This document shows, piece by piece, positions 1 to 5,223 of a stretch of 7,225 bases of DNA. The notes beneath the pieces were generated by a model. It searched no databases, had not been told where the DNA came from, and worked only from the letters and a program-made list of their open reading frames with translations. Origin of the DNA: Deltaproteobacteria bacterium RBG_16_44_11 (GTDB lineage Bacteria; Desulfobacterota; Syntrophia; Syntrophales; Smithellaceae); the NCBI GenBank assembly GCA_001797845.1, contig MGQN01000006.1, positions 18,491-25,715 of the forward strand. The letters are read 5' to 3'. A program made the translations under genes and the position numbers. The first letter of the stretch is position 1. Each line of letters starts with the position of its first letter.

Positions 1-9
1 ATAACGCAT
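1..9 (-). CDS. proS: Start of next gene, probably prolyl-tRNA synthetase (partial)
   Basis: Only ATG CGT TAT (Met-Arg-Tyr) is visible before the window ends. The ATG shares its A with the last base of the ispG stop (TAATG), and a perfect Shine-Dalgarno sequence lies just upstream, so a real gene almost certainly starts here. Its identity is inferred: in many deltaproteobacterial genomes ispG is followed by proS, whose product commonly begins Met-Arg-Tyr-Ser. Three codons cannot prove this, so the gene name is tentative while the start itself is well supported. Confidence 0.45.
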
Positions 10-1100
10 TAAACCTCCTTCTTTTGGGCAAGCATTAAATTTATTTCTGCCAGTAGTACCGGCACAAAATCTTTCTCTTTAATTTTTTTTATGGCTTCTC
101 CTCTTTTAAAAAGCATGCCAGAACCTTTGCCTCCGGCGATGCCGATATCCGCATCGGCGGCCTCGCCCGGACCGTTAACAACGCAGCCCATTAGCGCTAC
201 TTTTAAATAATTTTTTTCCCCGACAAGCGCGTTTTCAATCTTTTTGGTCAATTGGGCAAGATCAATCTGGCAACGTCCGCACGTGGGGCAGGAAACAATT
301 TCCGGCCCTACCATTCTAATTTTTAAAGACCGCAAAATGCTGTAGGCCAGTGGAATTTCCAAAACGGGATTACCAGTAACGGAAACGCGAATTGTATCAC
401 CGATACCTTCATAAAGAAGAGTTCCGATGCCGAGGGCTGATTTTATGGCGGCGTCAACCAAAGTTCCCGCTTCCGTAACGCCCAGATGCAGCGGATAATC
501 CGTTTTGGCGGCAATGGCGCGGTATGCTTCTATCATTGTCGGCACGTCCGATGATTTAAGTGATAATTTTATCAAATCAAAACCTTCGTCCTCAAAAATC
601 GCCATGTTTCTTAAAGCGCTGGCAACAAGAGCTTCTGCCGTTGCACCGCCACATTCCCGCACTATATCTTTTTGCAATGAACCGGCATTAACTCCGATAC
701 GAACGACGGTCTCGTGCTCTTTAGCCGCTTTTATAATCTCGCGAATCTTGTCTGCGGCAATATTCCCGGGATTAATTCTGATGCCGTCCGCCCCATTTTT
801 TATGGCTTCTATAGCGAGCTGGTAATGGAAATGAATATCGGCAATCAAAGGCAGATGTATTCTTTTTTTAATATCCGGAATCGCTTGCGCGGCATCGTTA
901 TCGGGAACGGCAATACGAACAGCTTCACAGCCCGCTTTTTCCAGCGCGTTTATCTGGGCGACTGTTGCTTTTACATTTCGGGTATCCGTGTTCGTCATGG
1001 ATTGCACGACCACCGGCGCTTCCCCGCCTATCGGCAAGCCGCCAAGATGAATTTGTCTTGTTTTTCTTCTTTGAATTAACGACAAATGTTCCACAAACAC
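9..1100 (-). CDS. ispG: 4-hydroxy-3-methylbut-2-en-1-yl diphosphate synthase (IspG/GcpE)
   Basis: IspG is a cytosolic [4Fe-4S] enzyme that reductively converts MEcPP to HMBPP, the penultimate step of the MEP isoprenoid pathway. The N-terminal TIM-barrel part carries the family pattern VVQSMTNTDT at residues 31-40. The C-terminal iron-sulfur part has CPTCGRC at 271-277 and GCVVNGPGEA at 305-314, giving cluster ligands Cys271, Cys274, Cys306 and Glu313. The 363-residue length is that of the bacterial two-domain form, without the large insertion of plant and chlamydial enzymes. The start is uncertain: this reading begins at GTG (1098-1100) without a clear ribosome binding site, and GTG at 1092-1094 or TTG at 1083-1085 are in-frame alternatives closer to where homologues begin (around IQRRKTRQI). 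The stop overlaps the next start by one base, so the two are translationally coupled. A 162-base gap separates it from the upstream aminotransferase, leaving room for its own promoter. Confidence 0.96.
   Translation of the reverse strand: MFVEHLSLIQRRKTRQIHLGGLPIGGEAPVVVQSMTNTDTRNVKATVAQINALEKAGCEAVRIAVPDNDAAQAIPDIKKRIHLPLIADIHFHYQLAIEAIKNGADGIRINPGNIAADKIREIIKAAKEHETVVRIGVNAGSLQKDIVRECGGATAEALVASALRNMAIFEDEGFDLIKLSLKSSDVPTMIEAYRAIAAKTDYPLHLGVTEAGTLVDAAIKSALGIGTLLYEGIGDTIRVSVTGNPVLEIPLAYSILRSLKIRMVGPEIVSCPTCGRCQIDLAQLTKKIENALVGEKNYLKVALMGCVVNGPGEAADADIGIAGGKGSGMLFKRGEAIKKIKEKDFVPVLLAEINLMLAQKKEV
13..20 (-). promoter_or_regulatory. Strong ribosome binding site of the gene after ispG
   Basis: On the minus strand this reads AAGGAGGT, a full anti-Shine-Dalgarno match, with GGAGG ending 4 bases before the ATG. 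It is built from the last ispG codons (Lys-Glu-Val, AAG GAG GTT), so the ispG C-terminus doubles as the translation signal of the next gene. Confidence 0.75.
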
Positions 1101-1129
1101 TCGCTTTTTTATGATTTTTAGTGAATAAA

Positions 1130-1158
1130 TTTATAACACGCGAATTAATCTTCAGCAA
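1130..1158 (-). promoter_or_regulatory. Weak candidate promoter for ispG
   Basis: On the minus strand, TTGCTG (1153-1158) and TATAAA (1130-1135) are separated by 17 bases. The -10 is good (5 of 6) but the -35 matches only 3 of 6. Transcription would begin near 1123, leaving a leader of about 20 bases before the GTG. The rest of the 1101-1262 gap is AT-rich; I see no GC-rich hairpin with a T-run, so readthrough from the aminotransferase is also possible. Confidence 0.3.
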
Positions 1159-1262
1159 TGGATAATTTAAACGGAAAATAGCCGGGAAAACAATATCATT
1201 AAAAAATAAATGTTTTTTTAGCCAATGTGGGGAAATATTATATTCAAGGATAGTGATGGAAG

Positions 1263-2456
1263 CTAGTCCAGCTTAACAACGGCATTCTTGATACGTTTTA
1301 TTCCTTCTTCGATATTTTTCAAAGAAGTAGCGTAAGATAAACGAATATGGTCATCACTACCGAAGGCCGCGCCGGGAACTGCGGCAACATTGGCCTCATC
1401 AAGCAGGTAATCTATTAATTCGGCGGAATTGGTTATTTTTTTTCCCCGGTAAGAACGGCCGTAAATAGCGGACACGTTCGGAAAAGCATAAAACGCTCCT
1501 TCAGGAGAAAAGCATTTTATGCTCGGAATATCATTTAGTGCGGCAACGATAACATCCCTTCGTTTCCGGAATTCGCCCACCATTTTCTCGACAACACTCT
1601 GGTCCCCGGAAAGCGCTTCCAGAGCCGCTTTCTGCGAAATGGAAGTGGGATTAGAAGTGTTTTGACTTTGAATCTTGTTCATTGCCGCTATGATTTCTTC
1701 CGGTCCTGCGGCATATCCGATTCTCCAGCCGGTCATCGCGTATGTTTTGGATACACCATTGACCACTATTGTTCTGGATTTCATTTTTTCTTCCACAGAA
1801 GCAATATTGGCAAAAGGAAATTTGGCATAAAATATTTTTTCGTAAATATCGTCCGAAATAACCAATATATCCTCATCCACTAAAACAGCGGCAATAGCTT
1901 TTAATTCCTCCGGAGAATACACCGCTCCGGTGGGATTGGATGGACTGTTGATTATCACGGCGCGGGTGCGTTTGGTTATCGCGGCTTTTAATTGTTCCGG
2001 CTTCATTTTAAAGCCTTCTTTTTCTTTAGTGTTCACAATCACTGGCCGGCCTCCGGCTAAAACGACGATATCCGGATACGAAACCCAATAGGGCGCGGGA
2101 ATAATGATTTCGTCGCCTTCATCAAAAAGAGACTGGGCTAAATTATATAACGTGTGCTTCGCGCCGCAGGAAACCACAATTTGAGAACGTTTATATTCAA
2201 GAGAATTATCGCGCTTTAACTTGGCCACGATAGCATCCTTCAATTCATCCGTGCCGCCGACCGGAGTGTATTTGGTAAAACCGGCTTCAATTGCTTTAAT
2301 TGCCGCATTTTTAATATTAGCCGGCGTATCAAAATCAGGCTCTCCCGCGCCAAAGCCGATTACATCTCTTCCCTGCGCCCGTAGAGCATTGGCTTTAGCG
2401 GTAACGGCTAAAGTTTCCGATGGTTTGATTTTTGCTATCCTTGCCGCTAAGCGCAC
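1263..2456 (-). CDS. Pyridoxal phosphate-dependent class I aminotransferase (aspartate aminotransferase type)
   Basis: This is a fold-type I aminotransferase of the COG0436 / aspartate aminotransferase Iβ (AspB/AspC-like) group, moving an amino group between aspartate or related amino acids and 2-oxoglutarate in the cytosol. The 397-residue length is normal. Visible features are Trp124 (cofactor stacking, APYWVSYP), Asn174 in NSPSNPTG, Asp202 and Tyr205 (DDIY), the Schiff-base lysine Lys237 in VSKTYAMTGWRIGY, Arg245 (cofactor phosphate contact), and Arg372 in IRLSYATS, which binds the substrate carboxylate. The start is GTG, well supported by AGGAGGT 6 bases upstream. The gene follows coaD after 16 bases and so belongs to the same operon. 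Exact substrate preference cannot be read from sequence alone: some members of this group also act on prephenate or aromatic amino acids, so I leave the gene symbol open. Confidence 0.93.
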   Translation of the reverse strand: MRLAARIAKIKPSETLAVTAKANALRAQGRDVIGFGAGEPDFDTPANIKNAAIKAIEAGFTKYTPVGGTDELKDAIVAKLKRDNSLEYKRSQIVVSCGAKHTLYNLAQSLFDEGDEIIIPAPYWVSYPDIVVLAGGRPVIVNTKEKEGFKMKPEQLKAAITKRTRAVIINSPSNPTGAVYSPEELKAIAAVLVDEDILVISDDIYEKIFYAKFPFANIASVEEKMKSRTIVVNGVSKTYAMTGWRIGYAAGPEEIIAAMNKIQSQNTSNPTSISQKAALEALSGDQSVVEKMVGEFRKRRDVIVAALNDIPSIKCFSPEGAFYAFPNVSAIYGRSYRGKKITNSAELIDYLLDEANVAAVPGAAFGSDDHIRLSYATSLKNIEEGIKRIKNAVVKLD

Positions 2457-2461
2457 AAATT

Positions 2462-2468
2462 ACCTCCT
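2462..2468 (-). promoter_or_regulatory. Ribosome binding site of the aminotransferase gene
   Basis: The minus strand reads AGGAGGT, with GGAGG ending 6 bases before the GTG start at 2454-2456. This decides the non-ATG start. The site sits in the 16-base gap after coaD and overlaps a 13-base tandem repeat. Confidence 0.7.
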
Positions 2469-2490
2469 GTTATTATTTCCTGTTATTAGT
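2465..2490. repeat. Two-copy 13-bp tandem repeat across the coaD 3' end
   Basis: TCCTGTTATTATT (2465-2477) is followed directly by TCCTGTTATTAGT (2478-2490), identical at 12 of 13 positions. On the minus strand the first-read copy encodes the last CoaD residues. The second copy, shifted by one frame, supplies tandem TAA TAA stops and part of the aminotransferase ribosome binding site. Confidence 0.75.
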
Positions 2491-3003
2491 ATTGCTACGA
2501 GGATTGATGTTGAATTTTTCTAATAGTTTCTGATGAACATTATCCGGCACCAGAGCTTTCACCGATCCTCCCAAGCTCACTACTTCTTTGATTATTTTGG
2601 AGCTCGTATAGAACCATTTAAATCCGCTCATCAGAAACACGGTTTCGACTTCTCTTGTTTGACGGCGGTTCATCAGCGCCATCTGGAATTCATACTCAAA
2701 ATCGGAAAGAGCGCGCATTCCGCGCAATATTATACTGGCTCCGGAACTTTTCAAGTAATCAACAAGCAGTCCCGCATGGGCATCCACTCTAACACCTTTG
2801 ATTTCACTCAATGTTTCCCGAATCATTTCCATTCTTTCTTCCACTGTGAAGAGAGCCGCTTTATCGGGGTTACAAGCGATAAGTACGATAATTTCATCGA
2901 ATATTCTAATTCCTCGTTTGATAATATCCACATGACCATTGGTAATGGGGTCGAATGTGCCCGGATATACTGCCACTCTGTTTACGAATTTGTCCTGCGT
3001 CAT
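2473..3003 (-). CDS. coaD: Phosphopantetheine adenylyltransferase (PPAT, CoaD)
   Basis: CoaD transfers AMP from ATP to 4'-phosphopantetheine, giving dephospho-CoA and pyrophosphate: the fourth of five steps from pantothenate to coenzyme A, in the cytosol. It is a nucleotidyltransferase of the HIGH superfamily. With the ATG chosen here (176 residues), the signature GTFDPITNGH lies at residues 15-24 with the TxGH-type motif at 21-24, RGMRALSDFEYEFQM at 94-108, and TSSKIIKE at 133-140, which replaces the common ISST/SSSxVKE motif that contacts ATP. The length is slightly above the usual 160 or so; the extra C-terminal tail (NPRSNTNNRK) is low-complexity and partly made by a 13-bp duplication. 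A GTG at 3007-3009 would add two residues, but ATG at 3001-3003 is preferred: it overlaps the rsmD stop as ATGA and has GGGGAG 5 bases upstream. Pairing with rsmD is a widespread bacterial gene order. Confidence 0.96.
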   Translation of the reverse strand: MTQDKFVNRVAVYPGTFDPITNGHVDIIKRGIRIFDEIIVLIACNPDKAALFTVEERMEMIRETLSEIKGVRVDAHAGLLVDYLKSSGASIILRGMRALSDFEYEFQMALMNRRQTREVETVFLMSGFKWFYTSSKIIKEVVSLGGSVKALVPDNVHQKLLEKFNINPRSNTNNRK

Positions 3004-3557
3004 TTCCACTCCCCTTTAAAAAAAGTCAAAGCGTTTTCACCATATTTTCTTTGTTGAATCTGATAAATATTCTCAGATAAAAATTCACTATAATTTTCTT
3101 TTACGGAATGCTGAATTACTATCACGCCTCCTTTTACAAGAACCCGATATTTGCTTAAGGACTTCAGCGTAGCTCCTGCCAAATTCCGGTTATATGGCGG
3201 ATCGGCAAATACAACATCGGCCTGATATTTTTTTTTGGCAAGTTGTCTTAAACCTATCTCTACATCCGTACCAATTACCCGGCACTTTTGTTCCAAAGAA
3301 CATGTTTGAATATTCTTGTTAATAACTTTAACAAGGTTCTTACTTTTCTCTATTAAATAAACTTCTCTGGCTCCACGACTGGCGGCTTCCAGACCAACGC
3401 TGCCCGAACCCGCAAAGAGATCAAGAAACGTTTCTCCTGTCAATGAACCCAACAAATTAAAAAGCGTTTCTCTTAAAAAATCAGAGGTCGGCCTTTCTTT
3501 CGAGCCCCCAGGGAAAGACAATGTCCTTCCTCCAAGATCACCTCCGGTAATGCGCAT
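3000..3557 (-). CDS. rsmD: 16S rRNA (guanine(966)-N2)-methyltransferase RsmD
   Basis: RsmD is an S-adenosylmethionine-dependent Rossmann-fold enzyme that methylates N2 of G966 (E. coli numbering) in helix 31 of 16S rRNA, near the P site, during small-subunit assembly. The 185-residue protein shows the family N-terminus MRITGGDLGGR, the RPTSDFLRETLFNLL stretch at 22-36, SAM-binding motif I LDLFAGSGSVGLE at 45-57, an acidic end of strand 2 (Glu70), and the catalytic DPPY at 119-122, typical of N2-guanine and N6-adenine methyltransferases. Length is normal. The ATG start lacks a strong ribosome binding site. The gene lies 28 bases after pssA and its TGA overlaps the coaD ATG by 4 bases, so coaD translation is probably coupled to it. 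Confidence 0.94.
   Translation of the reverse strand: MRITGGDLGGRTLSFPGGSKERPTSDFLRETLFNLLGSLTGETFLDLFAGSGSVGLEAASRGAREVYLIEKSKNLVKVINKNIQTCSLEQKCRVIGTDVEIGLRQLAKKKYQADVVFADPPYNRNLAGATLKSLSKYRVLVKGGVIVIQHSVKENYSEFLSENIYQIQQRKYGENALTFFKGEWK
3009..3014 (-). promoter_or_regulatory. Ribosome binding site deciding the coaD start
   Basis: The minus strand reads GGGGAG within the last rsmD codons, 5 bases before the ATG at 3001-3003. It would overlap the alternative GTG at 3007-3009, which argues against that upstream start. Confidence 0.6.
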
Positions 3558-3585
3558 AATTTTTCACAAAAAATTAATACCTGAA

Positions 3586-4377
3586 TTATTTATTCCGGTC
3601 AATATATTGTGCTTTTCTAATTTTTCTTTCTTTGACTTTTCGACTCGTTTGCTGACTAAATTTTGCTATCCACCAAATGGGGCCGGACATAGCGTAACCT
3701 AACAGGACTACAAAAGCTACAATTTGTGGTATAGCCACTACTATTATCAAAAGCAGGATTAACGAAAAGAAAGTCATAAAAGGCTTGCGCGCAAAGAGCT
3801 TCAAATCCTTAAAGCTATAATACTTGATATTGCTGACCATTAGAATGGAGAGCACGGAAACGAAAATCAACATGGAAGGATCATGAAATTTACCCTCGAC
3901 TCCCGCGTAGTCAAAAAAAAGCACGGTCGTGGCTACAACCGCGGCGGCTGCCGGAATGGGCAAGCCATTGAACACCTTGCTTTCAATTATGCCTATTTGG
4001 ATATTGTAGCGGGCTAAACGCAGCGCGCCGCAAAGAACAAATAAAAAGGCGGCAATCCATCCCCATCTACCGTAAAAAGACATCGCCCAGTTATAGGCGA
4101 GAAAAGCCGGCGCCACGCCAAAGGCAATGACATCGGAAAGCGAATCATATTCCGATCCAAATTTGCTGGTGGTGTTGGTAAATCGGGCAATACGTCCATC
4201 CAAGCCATCAAAAACAGCGGCGGCCAAAATAGCGATGGCCGCGATAACAAAATTTTCTTTCAAGGAAGCAATAATGGAATAAAATCCGCAGAAAAGGCTT
4301 GCCGTGGTAATAATGTTCGGCAATACATAAATGCCTTTTCTAATACGATTTTTTTTAAAGGGAGTCTCTTTATTCAT
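3586..4377 (-). CDS. pssA: CDP-diacylglycerol-serine O-phosphatidyltransferase (phosphatidylserine synthase)
   Basis: PssA condenses CDP-diacylglycerol with L-serine to phosphatidylserine and CMP at the inner membrane. The protein has the complete CDP-alcohol phosphotransferase motif: Asp60-Gly61, Ala64-Arg65, Gly74, Asp78 and Asp82, preceded by Asp57 (DGLDGRIAR at 57-65); these aspartates bind the divalent metals. Several hydrophobic helices are evident, roughly at residues 17-38, 42-56, 84-100, 105-120, 139-155, 168-182 and 201-230, and the C-terminus is highly basic (about 245-263), as expected for a cytoplasmic tail. The length of 263 is typical of the multi-spanning membrane type rather than the E. 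coli phospholipase-D-like PssA. Its ATG overlaps the psd stop (ATGA). No Shine-Dalgarno sequence precedes it, suggesting translation by reinitiation after psd, whose product uses its phosphatidylserine. Confidence 0.95.
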   Translation of the reverse strand: MNKETPFKKNRIRKGIYVLPNIITTASLFCGFYSIIASLKENFVIAAIAILAAAVFDGLDGRIARFTNTTSKFGSEYDSLSDVIAFGVAPAFLAYNWAMSFYGRWGWIAAFLFVLCGALRLARYNIQIGIIESKVFNGLPIPAAAAVVATTVLFFDYAGVEGKFHDPSMLIFVSVLSILMVSNIKYYSFKDLKLFARKPFMTFFSLILLLIIVVAIPQIVAFVVLLGYAMSGPIWWIAKFSQQTSRKVKERKIRKAQYIDRNK

Positions 4378-5015
4378 GATAAGGAACCCAAAGGTGTCTC
4401 ACCTGCTTTAACCTTGTCCCGAAGCTTTACTGAAATGCGGGAATCTTCGGGCAAATAAACATCCACACGTGAGCCGAAGCAAATGATGCCGAATCGTTCG
4501 CCTTTTTTAACATCATTTCCGGCGCTCACCCAGCAAATAATCCGACGAGCGATAAGACCGGCTATTTGCACCATCCAGATGGAACGGCCGTCTTCGGTTC
4601 GTATCAGCACTTCATTTCTTTCGTTATCCTGGGAAGCTTTATCCAGATTGGCGGAAAAGAATTTCCCTTTGTGATAGTTAATAGCCTCAATTTTACTGGA
4701 ATAGACGACGCGATTGACATGAACATTGAAAACGTTCATAAAAATGCTTATCTTCTTAAATTTTCCGGAAATGCTGCCGCTTATTTCAATATCTTCGATT
4801 TTTATTACTTTACCGTCAGCCGGAGAAATCAAGACTTTTTCCTCTTCCTGAAAATACCTCTCCGGATTGCGGAAAAACCAAACAATAAAAATTGTAATAA
4901 GCGCAAATAAAATTGTGAGCCAGCTGATACCGAAAAAAGCCACGAAAACGGTAATGACAAGTGAAAAAATAATAAAGGGATAACCTTCATGAGCGATGAT
5001 ACTGTCGTGTTTCAT
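4374..5015 (-). CDS. psd: Phosphatidylserine decarboxylase proenzyme, short (archaeal-type) form
   Basis: Psd decarboxylates phosphatidylserine to phosphatidylethanolamine at the inner membrane using a pyruvoyl group made by self-cleavage. The processing site is FGSR at 180-183: cleavage between Gly181 and Ser182 would give a 181-residue beta chain and a 32-residue alpha chain with pyruvoyl at Ser182. Asp67 in SPADG and His99 in NVHVNR match the Asp and His that support autocleavage and catalysis in characterised Psd enzymes. Two hydrophobic segments at about 12-30 and 32-48 form a membrane hairpin. At 213 residues it belongs to the short PSD-A group rather than the roughly 320-residue E. coli type. 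The ATG at 5013-5015 is the only plausible upstream start, since an in-frame stop lies six codon positions or fewer before it; AAGGA lies an unusually long 15 bases away. It heads the minus-strand operon and is followed by overlapping pssA. Confidence 0.95.
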   Translation of the reverse strand: MKHDSIIAHEGYPFIIFSLVITVFVAFFGISWLTILFALITIFIVWFFRNPERYFQEEEKVLISPADGKVIKIEDIEISGSISGKFKKISIFMNVFNVHVNRVVYSSKIEAINYHKGKFFSANLDKASQDNERNEVLIRTEDGRSIWMVQIAGLIARRIICWVSAGNDVKKGERFGIICFGSRVDVYLPEDSRISVKLRDKVKAGETPLGSLS

Positions 5016-5048
5016 AAAGTATTATATCTTTCCTTAATGGAGCTTTTT

Positions 5049-5077
5049 TTGATATATTAATTGGGTGCGCTTGTCAA
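5049..5077 (-). promoter_or_regulatory. Candidate sigma70-type promoter of the psd operon
   Basis: On the minus strand a perfect TTGACA (5072-5077) is followed, after 17 bases, by TATCAA (5049-5054), which matches the -10 consensus at 4 of 6 positions. Transcription would start near 5042, leaving about 26 bases of leader before the psd ATG. The surrounding sequence is AT-rich, so another -10 phase (for example TATATC with a 15-base spacer) is possible. Confidence 0.5.
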
Positions 5078-5153
5078 TAAATCTTTGAACTTCTTCCTCC
5101 GGCATTTCAAGTTAGCAGCCGGCAGTTAGATTAAAATGATTCTACACTCATGA

Positions 5154-5182
5154 TTGACTCTTACCTGCCCCAACTATATAAT
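5154..5182 (+). promoter_or_regulatory. Near-consensus sigma70-type promoter of the transglutaminase-like gene
   Basis: TTGACT (5154-5159, 5 of 6) and TATAAT (5177-5182, 6 of 6) are separated by the ideal 17 bases. The expected start of transcription is near 5189, leaving a leader of roughly 35 bases before the ATG at 5224. The strength of the match suggests constitutive housekeeping-sigma expression of the gene and of the ABC ATPase behind it. Confidence 0.7.
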
Positions 5183-5223
5183 AATCGACAAGCTGGTTAT
5201 TAGCTTCTCGCAGGTTAAAATTT

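Noticed and set aside
505..1079. Plus-strand open frames of 106 and 121 codons opposite ispG
   Set aside because: They are antisense to a gene with all IspG motifs, show no recognisable domain, and have no supporting translation signals.
925..1158. Minus-strand 77-codon frame overlapping the ispG start
   Set aside because: Most of it is ispG read in another frame. The product is of biased composition and no ribosome binding site is evident.
1185..1220. A/T-run inverted repeat between the aminotransferase and ispG, considered as a terminator
   Set aside because: The possible stem is only A-T pairs with no GC-rich part, which does not meet the pattern of an intrinsic terminator.
2533..3057. 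Plus-strand open frame of 174 codons opposite coaD and the rsmD end
   Set aside because: It is antisense to two well-identified genes, crosses their junction, and its product is rich in His, Phe and Ser without a recognisable motif, as expected of a shadow frame.
5021..5026. Perfect TATAAT on the minus strand next to the psd start
   Set aside because: It ends only 5 bases before the ATG and the corresponding -35 position is a run of A. The promoter at 5049-5077 is better placed.
5190..5206. Inverted repeat AAGCT / AGCTT with a 7-base loop at the expected transcription start
   Set aside because: A 5-bp stem is common by chance, and AAGCT/AGCTT also occurs at 1260-1274. It is not followed by a T-run, so neither an operator nor a terminator can be supported.
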